This document shows, piece after piece, positions 42,170-50,996 of a stretch of DNA of 64,000 bases (the first letter of the stretch is position 1; the number at the start of each line of letters is the position of its first letter). A program made the position numbers and the translations under genes. The stretch comes from an uncultured Collinsella sp. (GTDB taxonomy: Bacteria; Actinomycetota; Coriobacteriia; Coriobacteriales; Coriobacteriaceae), in assembly GCA_937925715.1 (NCBI GenBank), contig CALAMG010000028.1:47217-111216 (forward strand), written 5' to 3'. The notes below the pieces were generated by a model. The model did no database searches. It had not been told where the DNA came from and saw nothing but the letters and a program-made list of their open reading frames with translations.

Positions 42170-42507
42170 CGTGCTTCCTCCTGCTTCTTGATCTGTGCTT
42201 CCATGCGCTCGAGCTTGCCGGTCATGGTGTCGGTAAATCCGGGCCGAATATCGGCTTTGAGCACGACTTCGGTGCGGATTCCCTTGCTCGCCAACACAAA
42301 GGTTGCGTCGCGCACGACCTGCATGACTTCGTCCCAGTCGCCCTCGATCTCGGTGAACATCGAGGTGGTGCGGTTGGGAAGGCCGCTCTCGCGAATGACG
42401 CGCACGACCTCGGCGACCTCGGCGGAGAGCTCATCGCCGGTGCCGCACGGGGCGATGGCCACGGCGACGAGCGTGTTCATGCCGGTATTGGTTGCGGGCT
42501 CGGACAT
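42166..42507 (-). CDS. MTH1187/YkoF-like thiamin-binding protein
   Basis: The 113-residue protein matches the Thiamine_BP (DUF77, MTH1187) family: VAVAIAPCGTGDELSAEVAEVVRVIRESGL, TTSMFTEIEGDWDEVMQVVRDA and TEVVLKADIRPGF. These ferredoxin-fold proteins bind HMP or thiamin and form tetramers. Its position between thiM and thiE, with a 3-bp gap before and a 4-nt overlap after, supports a role in thiamin salvage. Whether it stores, shuttles or senses the vitamin is not known. An alternative start is the internal ATG at 42480. Confidence 0.87.
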   Translation of the reverse strand: MSEPATNTGMNTLVAVAIAPCGTGDELSAEVAEVVRVIRESGLPNRTTSMFTEIEGDWDEVMQVVRDATFVLASKGIRTEVVLKADIRPGFTDTMTGKLERMEAQIKKQEEAR

Positions 42508-42510
42508 GGC

Positions 42511-43350
42511 CTATGCCTCCTCGAGCTCGAGTCGGTTATCGGCAATGTCTTGGGCGGTCGCGCGGTAGAGTTCGTCGATAAAGGCGACCTTAAAGCTTGC
42601 CGGAGCATCGGCGACGGCGGCGGCACGCGTGCCGGCAACGTTGTAGACGGCGGTACCGCAGACGGCGGCCGTAAACGGGTCGGCGGCGCAGGCGTACACG
42701 GCGAGCACGCCGCCCTGTGAGCAGCCGCAGCCGGTGATCTTTGACATGAGCGGGCTGCCGCCGTGGGACTTGGCCACGGTCGTGCCGTCGGTAATCAGGT
42801 CGACTTCGCCCGAGACCACAACGGCGCCGCCGGTGTAGCGGGCGAGCGCCACGGCGGCATCGCGGGCGGCGTCTACCGTGTCGGTGGTATCGACACCGCG
42901 TACACGGCTCAGATCAGCTGCCTCGCCCTCAAGACCCCACAGGCCGGCGAGTGCGATGATCTCGGAGGCGTTGCCGCGCACGATAGCGGGCTTGTACTGC
43001 TTGAGCTCGTTTACCAACTGGGTGCGCAGGCTGCCGATGCCCAGGCCCACTGGATCGAGCACCCAGGGCTTGCCGGCGTCGTGTGCCGCCTTGGCCGCGC
43101 GGGGAATTGTCTGCTCGTAGATGGGGAAGAGCGTGCCCATATTGAGATAGATGGCGCCGCCGCCGGCAACGAGTGCCTCGCCCTCGTCGGGCAGATAGAC
43201 CATGGCGGCCGATCCGCCCACGGCGAGCTGCGCGTTGGCGACAAAGTCGATCGTCACCGTGTTGGTGATGGAGCCGGCCATCGGATTGGTGGCGCGAATC
43301 TCCTCTACGGCCTTGACCATATGTTGTTTAAGCTGTTCCGAATCAATCAC
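42511..43350 (-). CDS. thiM: Hydroxyethylthiazole kinase
   Basis: The 279-residue ribokinase-like enzyme phosphorylates the thiazole alcohol for salvage into thiamin. Clear features are NPMAGSITNTVTIDFVANAQLAVGGSAAM, PWVLDPVGLGIGSLRTQLVNELKQYKPAIVRGNASEI and the ATP-site GCGCSQGGVLAVYA. GTG 43350 is chosen because GGAGG lies eight bases upstream; the longer frame back to 43464 overlaps the riboswitch and cannot be coding. It leads the thi operon. No thiD or thiC is in the window, so the operon is built for precursor salvage. Confidence 0.95.
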   Translation of the reverse strand: MIDSEQLKQHMVKAVEEIRATNPMAGSITNTVTIDFVANAQLAVGGSAAMVYLPDEGEALVAGGGAIYLNMGTLFPIYEQTIPRAAKAAHDAGKPWVLDPVGLGIGSLRTQLVNELKQYKPAIVRGNASEIIALAGLWGLEGEAADLSRVRGVDTTDTVDAARDAAVALARYTGGAVVVSGEVDLITDGTTVAKSHGGSPLMSKITGCGCSQGGVLAVYACAADPFTAAVCGTAVYNVAGTRAAAVADAPASFKVAFIDELYRATAQDIADNRLELEEA

Positions 43351-43372
43351 TGCACATGCCTCCTTGGCATAG

Positions 43373-43402
43373 AAAAGGGGCGCTGTGCATAGACAGCGCC
43401 CC
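43373..43402 (-). terminator. Attenuator terminator of the thi operon
   Basis: On the minus strand a perfect 10-bp stem (GGGGCGCTGT / ACAGCGCCCC) with a 6-nt loop is followed by TTTTCT. It lies between the TPP aptamer and the thiM start, the position expected for TPP-triggered premature termination. Confidence 0.85.
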
Positions 43403-43415
43403 TGTAAAGGCGGCA

Positions 43416-43507
43416 TGCTCCCTACGCCAGCATTAACTGACAGGTTCAAAGGATTGGGCCCCATGCCCTCTCAGCCTTGTGGTTTGCACCGCCGGCACTC
43501 CCGCATC
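43416..43507 (-). ncRNA. TPP riboswitch (THI element)
   Basis: The minus strand contains the conserved THI-box parts in order: GGGAGTGCC, GCTGAGAGGGC, CCTTTGAACCTG and TTAATGCTGGCGTAGGGA. It sits immediately upstream of the thiM gene with an intrinsic terminator between, so it should switch off the salvage operon when thiamin pyrophosphate is abundant. Confidence 0.95.
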
Positions 43508-43573
43508 GAATCTGTTGTTCCCTATACTAGCGCACCGTTACAATGGTTGCGGTGAAAATGACTGGGGGACTCT

Positions 43574-44482
43574 ATGATCAAACTTGTGCTGACCGATATG
43601 GACGATACGCTGATTCCAGCCGGGCATGACGGCGCCAGCGACTACGCCATTGAGGGTATTCATGCCATGCAGGCGGCGGGTCTGCACTTTGGGCCGGTTT
43701 CGGGTCGTCAGCCGTCCGCGATGGGCTGGATGTTCAAAAACCGTTCCGAGTGTTTTTCGACCGGTGCGTTCTGTAACGGCCAGGTGATGTTTGTCGACGG
43801 CGAAGTAGTCGCTTCGCGCGCAATCGACAACGATGCTCTGATGCGTTTGGCTGACTATCTGGAGCAAGAGACCGACGATACATTTCTAAAAGTCTACAGC
43901 CTGGGCGATGACTTTTGGGGCAACGATGCCTATTGCGTGACGAGCAATCCCGAGCGTGTGCGTCGCGCTATGGAGTCGGGCGGCAATGCGTGGCTCAAAG
44001 GCGAAGAGGCCCCGTGTCGTCCCGTCGTCGATGGCGCGCCGGTGTTTAAGGCGAATATCTGGAGTGCCCGTTCGCGTGAGGAGCTCGCGGAGCTACGCGA
44101 GCGCGTTGCCGTTGAGGTGCCGGAACTCTCGCTTGTGTTTCCCAACAACCGAGTGCGCCTGTTCGACATCCTTCCGGATGGTTGGGACAAGGGCTGCGCT
44201 GCGCTGGAGCTGGCGCGCGCCTTAGGCCTGACGCCCGACGAGGTGGCCGTATTTGGCGATTCCGATAACGATCTGCCCATGATCGATGCCGTTCCCAACT
44301 CCGTTGCAGTCGCCAATGCCAATGAGGCCGTCACGGCTGCCGCGCGCTGGCATATCGGCGCCGCGGTGGATGATGCGGTCGCCGGAGTCCTGCATCAGAT
44401 TGCCGCCTGCGCCGCGACGGGGGAGATGCCGCCGTTTATGCGTCAGGAGGGTGCAGCCGACGCGAATTTCGCGAACAGCTAA
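43574..44482 (+). CDS. Cof-type HAD-superfamily phosphatase
   Basis: The 302-residue protein has HAD motif I DMDDTLIP near residue 8, a serine motif II (VSGR), Lys in motif III (DKGCALEL-like: GWDKGCAALELA) and motif IV GDSDNDLPMID near residue 225. A C2-type cap lies between motifs II and III. Cof-type enzymes hydrolyse phosphorylated sugars, FMN, PLP or thiamin intermediates. It is divergent from the riboswitch-controlled thi operon, but nothing in the sequence ties it to thiamin. The LysR gene follows by 10 bp on the same strand. Confidence 0.9.
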   Translation: MIKLVLTDMDDTLIPAGHDGASDYAIEGIHAMQAAGLHFGPVSGRQPSAMGWMFKNRSECFSTGAFCNGQVMFVDGEVVASRAIDNDALMRLADYLEQETDDTFLKVYSLGDDFWGNDAYCVTSNPERVRRAMESGGNAWLKGEEAPCRPVVDGAPVFKANIWSARSREELAELRERVAVEVPELSLVFPNNRVRLFDILPDGWDKGCAALELARALGLTPDEVAVFGDSDNDLPMIDAVPNSVAVANANEAVTAAARWHIGAAVDDAVAGVLHQIAACAATGEMPPFMRQEGAADANFANS

Positions 44483-44492
44483 GGAGACAGCC

Positions 44493-45389
44493 ATGAAGCT
44501 CCAGCAGCTCAGATATGTCGTCAAAGTTGCCGAATGCGGCAGCATTACCGAGGCCTCGCGCCGTCTCTTTGTGTCGCAGCCTTCGATTACCGCGTCGATT
44601 CGCGATCTCGAAAACGAGATGGGTGTGCACATCTTTGAGCGCACCAACAAGGGTGTCATTGTGTCCGAGGAAGGCGAGACCTTCTTGGGCTATGCGCGCC
44701 AGGTACTCGACCAGGCCGACCTGCTCGAGGGCAAGTACAAGGGCGCATCCGAGCAGGTGCCGCACTTTAGTGTGAGCTGCCAGCATTATTCCTTTGCCGT
44801 CAACGCGTTTGTCGACGTGATCCGCGAGTTCGATGCCGCGCGTTACGACTTCACCCTGCGCGAGGAGCAGACTCACGAGATTATCGAGGATGTCGCGCAT
44901 ATGAAAAGCGAACTGGGCATCCTGTACTTATCCGAGCATAACCGCGAGGTCATCGAGCGCATGCTGGTGGCCAACGAGCTCGTGTTCGAAGGACTCTTCT
45001 GCGCCACGCCGCATGTCTTCGTCTGCGCCGACCATCCGCTGGCGGACCGCTCCAGCGTGACGCTCGAGGATCTGGAAGACTACCCGTTCCTGTCCTACGA
45101 GCAGGGCAGCTACAACTCGTTTTACTATTCCGAGGAGCTGACCTCGACGTTCGAGCGTCGCAAAAATATCCGCGTGCGCGACCGTGCGACGTTGTTCAAT
45201 TTGGCCATGGGCCTCAACGGCTACACGGTATGCTCGGGCGTGATCAGCCACGAGCTCAACGGCCCCGGCATTATCTCGATTCCGCTCGACGTGGACGAGT
45301 ACATGGAGATTGGCATCATCACGCGCAAGAACACGACGCTTACGCGCTACGGTCGGGCCTATATCGACGCGATTCGTCAGCATATCTAG
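44493..45389 (+). CDS. LysR-type regulator (CysB/MetR-like), probably controls the MetE-like gene
   Basis: The 298-residue protein has an N-terminal HTH (GSITEASRRLFVSQPSITASIRDLENEMG) and a LysR effector domain from about residue 90 (PHFSVSCQHYSFAVNAFVDVI). Sequence style (FVSQPSIT, FERTNKG) is that of CysB/CmbR-like sulfur regulators. The next gene encodes a MetE-like methyltransferase, and two dyads (45436-45458, 45491-45504) lie between them. The protein is therefore a good candidate activator of methionine synthesis. ATG 44493 follows AAGGAG. Confidence 0.9.
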   Translation: MKLQQLRYVVKVAECGSITEASRRLFVSQPSITASIRDLENEMGVHIFERTNKGVIVSEEGETFLGYARQVLDQADLLEGKYKGASEQVPHFSVSCQHYSFAVNAFVDVIREFDAARYDFTLREEQTHEIIEDVAHMKSELGILYLSEHNREVIERMLVANELVFEGLFCATPHVFVCADHPLADRSSVTLEDLEDYPFLSYEQGSYNSFYYSEELTSTFERRKNIRVRDRATLFNLAMGLNGYTVCSGVISHELNGPGIISIPLDVDEYMEIGIITRKNTTLTRYGRAYIDAIRQHI

Positions 45390-45435
45390 GCTGCTGTGCT
45401 CCGCACGGTTCAAGTCTCTTTATGACAGTCCAGAC

Positions 45436-45458
45436 TGATATAGGAAACATCTATATCA
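45436..45458 (+). promoter_or_regulatory. Candidate LysR-type operator upstream of the MetE-like gene
   Basis: A perfect dyad TGATATAG-N7-CTATATCA lies 87-109 bp before the start codon. AT-rich dyads of this size are typical for LysR-type activators of methionine/cysteine genes, and the LysR gene ends 47 bp upstream. Confidence 0.65.
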
Positions 45459-45490
45459 AACTGTTATAAACGTATATTTTACGATGGTCA

Positions 45491-45504
45491 TATGAGCGCT
45501 CATA
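45491..45504 (+). promoter_or_regulatory. Perfect 14-bp palindrome before the MetE-like gene
   Basis: TATGAGCGCTCATA lies 41 bp before the start codon, downstream of TATAAACGTATATTTT. It may be a second operator or the base of a leader hairpin. Confidence 0.45.
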
Positions 45505-45544
45505 CTCTGTCCCAGTAAAGCAACCAATGCAAAGGGAGATATCT

Positions 45545-46678
45545 ATGAGTGCTTTAACCACGCTGAACGCGCCGTTTCGCGCCGATATCGTCGGCAGCTT
45601 TCTTCGTCCACAGGCCGTAAAGGACGCCCGTGCCGCCTATGCTGCGGGCACACTCGACGCCGCCGGCCTTAAGGCCGTCGAGGACGACGCCATTCGCGAT
45701 TTGGTGGCCAAGCAGAAGGCCGCCGGCCTGCAGGTCATCACCGATGGCGAGTTCCGCCGTAGTTACTGGCACCTCGACTTTATGTGGGGCCTCAATGGCA
45801 TTGAGCGCCGTACCTCGCGTACGGGTTATATGTTCCATGATGAGGAGACGACGGCCGATACCGCCGTGGTGACCGGCTCCATCAGCGGCGAGAGCCACCC
45901 CTTCGTCGAGCACTTCAAGTTTGTCAAGGCACTTGAGGGCGAGGGCCGCGTTGCACGCCAGACCATCCCGGCGCCTATCCAGACGTTCTCTGAGGTCACG
46001 CTCGATCGCTGCGACGGCCAGCAGGAGAGCCTGCGCGCTGTCTATAAGACCGATGAGGAGCTTGCCGACGCCATTGCAGCCGCTTATCGCACGGTGATCG
46101 CCGACCTGTACGCTGCAGGCTGCCGCAACATCCAGTTTGATGACTGCACCTGGGGCATCTATTGCGATACCGACTTTGTATCCAAGACCGGAATGAGCCC
46201 GGTTGATCTGCAAAAGGTAAGCGAGCTGGGCGTGGCGCTCAACAACGCCGCCATCGAGGGCAAGCCCGATGACCTGATCATTAACACGCACGTGTGCCGC
46301 GGTAACTACCACTCTACCTATGCCTTCGAGGGCGGCTACGACCCCATCGCGCCGTACCTGTTCGCAAACGAGGATGTCGACGCATTTTACCTGGAGTTCG
46401 ATACGCCGCGCGCCGGCGGTTTTGAGCCGCTGAAGTATGTTGCCCCCGGCAAGAAGGTCGTGTTGGGCCTGGTGACCACCAAGGCCGCTGAGCTTGAGGA
46501 CGAGGATGCCATCGTCGAGCGTATTCACGAGGCCGCAAGGTATGTTCCGCTCGAGAACCTGTATCTGTCGCCCCAGTGCGGCTTTGCCAGCTGCGAGATT
46601 GGCAACAAGCTGACCGAGGACGAGCAATGGGCAAAGATCGCGCTGGTCAAGCGCGTTGCCGAGCGCGTTTGGAAATAA
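45545..46678 (+). CDS. MetE-like (C-terminal domain) cobalamin-independent methyltransferase, YxjG/YxjH type
   Basis: The 377-residue protein corresponds to only the catalytic C-terminal barrel of MetE (about 755 residues in full-length MetE). Typical parts are ADIVGSFLRP at the start, GLQVITDGEFRR, IQFDDCTWG, NTHVCRGNY (zinc ligands His and Cys), DAFYLEFD, and LYLSPQCGFAS with the last zinc Cys. YxjG/YxjH-type enzymes make methionine from homocysteine with a simpler methyl donor, perhaps methylated amino acids or a corrinoid-free donor. It follows a LysR-type gene and dyads, suggesting sulfur-responsive control. ATG 45545 follows AAGGGAG. Confidence 0.9.
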   Translation: MSALTTLNAPFRADIVGSFLRPQAVKDARAAYAAGTLDAAGLKAVEDDAIRDLVAKQKAAGLQVITDGEFRRSYWHLDFMWGLNGIERRTSRTGYMFHDEETTADTAVVTGSISGESHPFVEHFKFVKALEGEGRVARQTIPAPIQTFSEVTLDRCDGQQESLRAVYKTDEELADAIAAAYRTVIADLYAAGCRNIQFDDCTWGIYCDTDFVSKTGMSPVDLQKVSELGVALNNAAIEGKPDDLIINTHVCRGNYHSTYAFEGGYDPIAPYLFANEDVDAFYLEFDTPRAGGFEPLKYVAPGKKVVLGLVTTKAAELEDEDAIVERIHEAARYVPLENLYLSPQCGFASCEIGNKLTEDEQWAKIALVKRVAERVWK

Positions 46679-46800
46679 CGGTAACGTTCGCAGGTGGCGG
46701 CGCGTGCGAGACATGGCGTATCGCGTACAATGGTTCGGATCGTATCGTTCGGGCAGGTTATCCGATATGCCCGATCGCCCTTCCATTCGAAAGGACATCC

Positions 46801-48135
46801 ATGTCCCAGTCCTCGACGCCCGCCGTCAGCGATGCCATCTACGACGCATCGTCGCTCGGCCGCCCGCGCATGTTCCTGCTCGGTCTGCAGCACCTGTTTG
46901 CCATGTTTGGCGCCACCGTGCTGGTGCCCGTGCTCACCGGTCTCTCGGTTTCGGCGACGCTTTTGTTTGCCGGCTTGGGCACGCTGCTGTTCCACTTCTT
47001 GTCGCGCGGTAAGGTGCCGGCATTTTTGGGCTCATCGTTTGCCTTTATCGCAGGCTATGCCGCAATCGCGCCCAACGGCGAGGCCGAGCTATTGCCCTAC
47101 GCCTGCCTGGGCGTAGCCTGCGCCGGTCTACTCTATCCGGTGCTGGCGGCCCTGTTCCGCGCCTTTGGTGCCAAGCGCGTCATGCGCTTCTTCCCGCCGG
47201 TGGTGACGGGCCCTATCGTCATTTCCATCGGTCTGATCCTGGCAAGCTCCGCTATTGCTAACTGCCAGACCAATTGGCTCGTCGCCGTTATCGCCGTGGC
47301 AGTGATCGTCATCTGCAACATCTGGGGCCGCGGCATGGTCAAGATCGTGCCGATCCTGCTGGGCGTTGCGGTGAGCTATGCCGTTGCGACTGCGCTGGGC
47401 GAGGTCGACTTTACTGGCGTCGCAGCCGCTCCCTGGGTTGGTTTGCCCGTCGAGTGGGACAACACCGTGTTTGCACTCTTTGGGCCGCAGTTCGATAGCG
47501 GCCTTGCCACGACGGCTATCATCACCATCATGCCGTTGGCCTTTGCAACCATGATCGAGCATATCGGTGATATCTCCGCTATTGGCTCCACCTGTGAGCG
47601 CAACTACATCGCCGATCCCGGCTTGCATCGCACACTGCTCGGCGATGGACTCGCCACGATTCTGGCTTCGCTCTTTGGCGCTCCGGCCAACACCACGTAT
47701 GGCGAGAACACCGGCGTGCTTGCCCTGACGCGTGTGTTTGACCCGCGCGTGATTCGCATTGCCGCGTGCTGCGCTATCGTGCTTTCGTTCTGCCCCAAGT
47801 TCGCTGCCGTGATTGCCGCCATGCCGGCGTGTGTAATCGGCGGCGTGTCGCTTGTGCTCTACGGCATGATCAGTGCCGTAGGCGTGCGCAACCTCATCGA
47901 GAACCAGGTCGATTTCCAGAACAACCGCAACGTGCTGGTTGCCGCGCTGGTGCTCGTGCTTTCGCTCGGCATCGCGTACAGCACCGCCGGCGCCATCGTG
48001 TTGGAGCTGGGCGGCGTGACCATTTCGCTGTCCGGCATTGCCGTGGGCTCACTGGTGGGCATTGTGCTCAACGCCATCCTGCCGGGTAACGACTTTGAGT
48101 TTGATGTCTCCGAGCTTGAGGAGGCTGCTGAGTAG
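46801..48135 (+). CDS. Uracil/xanthine permease (NCS2 family, UraA-like)
   Basis: The 444-residue membrane protein has fourteen predicted helices of the UraA type: LGLQHLFAMFGATVLVPVLTGLS at the start, ALPAFLGSSFAFI-like AFLGSSFAFIAGY, the substrate-site region FATMIEHIGDISAIGSTCERN, and GLATILASLFGAPANTTYGENTGVLALTR. The order and the PANTTYGEN motif match uracil permeases. It imports uracil by proton symport. A TACAAT box lies about 70 bp upstream; no PyrR-type attenuator is seen. ATG 46801 follows AAAGGA. Confidence 0.93.
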   Translation: MSQSSTPAVSDAIYDASSLGRPRMFLLGLQHLFAMFGATVLVPVLTGLSVSATLLFAGLGTLLFHFLSRGKVPAFLGSSFAFIAGYAAIAPNGEAELLPYACLGVACAGLLYPVLAALFRAFGAKRVMRFFPPVVTGPIVISIGLILASSAIANCQTNWLVAVIAVAVIVICNIWGRGMVKIVPILLGVAVSYAVATALGEVDFTGVAAAPWVGLPVEWDNTVFALFGPQFDSGLATTAIITIMPLAFATMIEHIGDISAIGSTCERNYIADPGLHRTLLGDGLATILASLFGAPANTTYGENTGVLALTRVFDPRVIRIAACCAIVLSFCPKFAAVIAAMPACVIGGVSLVLYGMISAVGVRNLIENQVDFQNNRNVLVAALVLVLSLGIAYSTAGAIVLELGGVTISLSGIAVGSLVGIVLNAILPGNDFEFDVSELEEAAE

Positions 48136-48160
48136 CAGCTGCGTTCAGCTAAAACAAGAT

Positions 48161-48198
48161 ATGGTGCCCATGCGTATATGCGTGTGGGCGCCATTTTT
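48161..48198 (+). terminator. Intrinsic terminator after the uracil permease gene
   Basis: A stem of ATGGTGCCCA...TGGGCGCCAT with an extended TGCG/TGCG central part is followed by TTTTT, 25 bp after the stop codon. Its T-run touches the stop of the convergent esterase gene. Confidence 0.85.
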
Positions 48199-48862
48199 AA
48201 TGCGTCAGTGTCCAGTGTATGCCGCGGGCCATGCGCAAGTCGGTTTGGGTAAAGTGATTGCCGGGGTTGAGCTCCAGCGTTGTTGGAATGCCGCGCTCGA
48301 CGAGCAACGCTTCCATCGCGCGTGTGTCGTCGAGCACGTGCCTCATCATGCGGTTGGGTGTCTTGGTTTCCTTTTTGCCGAGTGACAGGTAGACGGCTTG
48401 CGGTCTGCTGGTAAAAGGGGCCGTGCTGGCGCGATCGACAAAGTCGGGAAACCATAGCGACCCCGATGCGCTCGCGGCGCGGTCAAAAGCGTCGGTTTGC
48501 CAGAGAGCCCAAAGCGAAAAGAGACCTGCCAGCGAGTAGCCGGCAATGCCGCGCCAGGTGGGCGGCTGAGGAAGCGACGACTCCACCTGGGGGATTATCT
48601 GATTCAGCAGCTCATCAAGAAAACCGGCAGCTTGGCCGCCGAAAGGCTCGGCATCGCGTACGCATCCGTCGCATTCCCAAGGGCTTAGCTCGCGATTCCA
48701 ATCGAGCCCGCCGATGGCGACAAGGGTGAATGGCGGACAGTCGAGCTCTCGGCAGCAGTCATAAACCTCGCTGCCGTCGCCCACGACCACAGGAAGGTAG
48801 ATGACAGGCGCGCTTTCCGTATGATTCGAATAAACGGTTATCTGCTTTTGATGCGCTTCCAT
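48197..48862 (-). CDS. Alpha/beta-hydrolase, IroE/Fes-like esterase
   Basis: The 221-residue protein has a nucleophile elbow GYSLAG (Ser near residue 109), followed by SASGSLWFPDF, a pattern of the esterase D/IroE group (PF00756). The catalytic His is likely in the C-terminal GNHF segment. IroE and Fes cleave enterobactin-type siderophores, but many homologues hydrolyse unrelated esters. There is no signal peptide, so the enzyme is cytosolic. It contains an unusual cysteine-rich patch near residues 36-67 (DCCRELDC, WECDGC). It is transcribed alone. Substrate is unknown. Confidence 0.8.
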   Translation of the reverse strand: MEAHQKQITVYSNHTESAPVIYLPVVVGDGSEVYDCCRELDCPPFTLVAIGGLDWNRELSPWECDGCVRDAEPFGGQAAGFLDELLNQIIPQVESSLPQPPTWRGIAGYSLAGLFSLWALWQTDAFDRAASASGSLWFPDFVDRASTAPFTSRPQAVYLSLGKKETKTPNRMMRHVLDDTRAMEALLVERGIPTTLELNPGNHFTQTDLRMARGIHWTLTH

Positions 48863-48976
48863 GACGGGCTTCTCTCAGTGTTGTGATATCGGCAGCCCCA
48901 ATTGTCGCACGCCAGCGTATGCCGGTTGGGCTAGACCAAAGACAATCTCGTGCATCCCCTGCGGACGCATATGGAA

Positions 48977-49012
48977 AACGCCACCGCCGGAGGGGAGCTC
49001 GGCGGTGGCGTT
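48977..49012 (-). terminator. Terminator after first surface-protein gene
   Basis: A perfect 12-bp stem (AACGCCACCGCC / GGCGGTGGCGTT) with a 12-nt loop lies 57 bp past the stop codon at 49070 on the minus strand and ends in TTTTCC. Confidence 0.8.
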
Positions 49013-49069
49013 GTTAAACGGTGCTGGGGCTCGGGGCCTTCGCGGGAGCTGCCATGTGCGCAGAGGCGT

Positions 49070-50851
49070 CTAAGAACGCTTACGGCTCGCCATGGTGCCT
49101 GCGGCGATAGCGGCTGTTCCCGCAAGGACGGTTGCCACGATGGCCGCACCCGAGGTGTCGCCGGTTGCCGCGAGCACGCCGGTAGTCTTGGCTTTCGTGG
49201 TTGAAGCCGCAACGGCCTTGGTCGGCTTTGAGCCCTCAGGCTTGGGGTTCTGCTTGGACTCCGCGGGCTTGCTTTCTGCGGGCTTGGTCTCGTCGGGCTT
49301 GGGGTCTTCCGGCTTGGCTACCTCGGGAGGTGCGATGGTCGTACTTTTGGCGACTGCTTTGATATAGAGGGAGTCGACCGTGGCGTCGCCCGTGCCGATG
49401 GCTTGGCCTGCCTCGTAGATGCCGTCACGGAGCTTGCGATAGTCAATGACCTTGCCGCCTTCGGGCGTCTGGATGGCGGCGTTCTCAATCTTGATGGTGC
49501 CGATTGTCTTGCCGTCAGCGCTCATGGCACGGGCAAAGATTGCCGCTGTATCTCCTTCGGCCGTTACCTTGCTGCGGATGATCGAGATGACTGCGGGTGT
49601 GACGCCCTCGCTGGTCTGGGCGATGATGCCGATGTTCTCGCCTTGGGGTTCGCGCCTCGTCTCGCCATCTTGGTTTTCGCTGTAGGGGATGGGGCCGTCG
49701 CCGTTCTCGACATAGCGGGCTATGGCCTTGACAACGGAGTCGCTGATGTAGATGTGGCCGCCCTTCTCGTTGGGTCGATCGTTTCTGGTGGAGAATGCAG
49801 CCGAAACCTCGCCTTCCGCAAACGCGTCCACGGTGGAGCCGTTCTTGATGTCGATGTCGCCCCCGTCAGTGATGAGGGAGATGGCCTGGCCGCCGTTCGC
49901 GCTGGTACGGACCGTCACGGTCGCGTGATCGAGCGTAACGCCCTTGTGGGCATAGACGCCATATTCAACACCGCTTGCGTCAAGGGAGGCGTTCGTGACC
50001 GCGAGACTGCCCTCAGTGTCGACGGCAAGATATCCCTCGGCGTTTGCCTTGACCTGGCTGCCGTCCGAGATGTTGATATTGCCGCCGCTCCAAAGGGCCT
50101 CACCATCGGCTGAGCTTGCCTCGACCGTCCCGTCACCCTTGATGGTGAGGTTCTTGTCGGCTCCAATACCCTTGTCCTTGGTAGCCCTGGCGGTGACGGC
50201 TCCGCTGTCGTCAATCGTGATATTGCCGTTTGCCCTGATGCCATCCGATGCACCCGTGGCGTTGACGTTGCCCGAACCTTTGATAGCGAGATCACCTCCG
50301 GCATTGATGGCATCAAACCCAGTGCTCGTGGCGTTGACGGATCCGGCTCCGTCGATGTTGATATTACCCGTGGAGAGGATAGCGTCCTCAGTAGATGTCA
50401 CGCTGAGCGTGCCGCCCTCGTCGCCTTGGATATTGAGCTCGGCATTCTCGTTAGTGCCATGAGAAACGTTGATGCTTTCGATCCATTCGGCAGTGACGAT
50501 GTTGGTTCCCGAGTAATTCACGTTGAGCTTGCCTGCGGCCTGGATCTCGCCGCCGTTATAGTTGTTGAGCTTCAAGTCGTCGGCGCCGTCCCACGACCAG
50601 GTACCGGCCTCGTCGCTCGCCGCGGTGTTGTACTTGTTGCCGCCGACCTTGACCCATTCCGCTGCGAGCGAGACGCTCGGCATGAGCAGCGAGCTCACCG
50701 TGAGCGCGCACACGGCGCCCGCGACGATGCGGCGCGTCACGCGGCACCAGCTGCCGTGCGCGAGTCCTATGCGACGGCGAACGTCGGGTTCGGCAACATG
50801 GGTTCCGGCGGTAGTGTCATTGCGTTTGGGGGTCGTGAACAAGGCTGCCAT
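49070..50851 (-). CDS. Cell-wall-anchored beta-helix surface protein, copy A
   Basis: This 593-residue secreted protein has a long N-region (residues 1-40) and a hydrophobic signal segment ending PSVSLAA. A long region of short repeats (Gly-Asn/Asp-Ile rungs such as GNINIDGAG, GDLAIKGSG) resembles the Cthe_2159-type right-handed parallel beta-helix that binds polysaccharides. A Pro/Lys/Glu-rich wall-spanning stretch follows (about 505-545), then a sorting signal: LAATGD, a hydrophobic helix, and RKRS. LAxTG is the motif of class E sortases in actinobacteria. It is a tandem duplicate of the gene at 51123-52916. ATG 50851 follows GGGAG; upstream sequence is non-coding. Confidence 0.85.
   Translation of the reverse strand: MAALFTTPKRNDTTAGTHVAEPDVRRRIGLAHGSWCRVTRRIVAGAVCALTVSSLLMPSVSLAAEWVKVGGNKYNTAASDEAGTWSWDGADDLKLNNYNGGEIQAAGKLNVNYSGTNIVTAEWIESINVSHGTNENAELNIQGDEGGTLSVTSTEDAILSTGNINIDGAGSVNATSTGFDAINAGGDLAIKGSGNVNATGASDGIRANGNITIDDSGAVTARATKDKGIGADKNLTIKGDGTVEASSADGEALWSGGNINISDGSQVKANAEGYLAVDTEGSLAVTNASLDASGVEYGVYAHKGVTLDHATVTVRTSANGGQAISLITDGGDIDIKNGSTVDAFAEGEVSAAFSTRNDRPNEKGGHIYISDSVVKAIARYVENGDGPIPYSENQDGETRREPQGENIGIIAQTSEGVTPAVISIIRSKVTAEGDTAAIFARAMSADGKTIGTIKIENAAIQTPEGGKVIDYRKLRDGIYEAGQAIGTGDATVDSLYIKAVAKSTTIAPPEVAKPEDPKPDETKPAESKPAESKQNPKPEGSKPTKAVAASTTKAKTTGVLAATGDTSGAAIVATVLAGTAAIAAGTMASRKRS
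49839..50077. repeat. 239-bp near-identical block, copy in surface protein A
   Basis: This segment matches 51877-52115 at 238 of 239 positions by eye, far above the similarity of flanking coding sequence. It encodes the central rungs of the beta-helix. Recent gene conversion or unequal crossing-over between the two tandem genes is the simplest explanation. Confidence 0.9.
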
Positions 50852-50996
50852 GGTTGCTCCCGTTCTCATAGGGCCTATACGACTAGATTCAGCGTATCTG
50901 CTGGATGTTGCCGGCGGTAGTGCCGTTTGGAGGGCAAAATGGCCAAAATGGGGGAGAAATAGGCCGCACGCCGGCGCAGGGACCGGCGCTAAAAGA

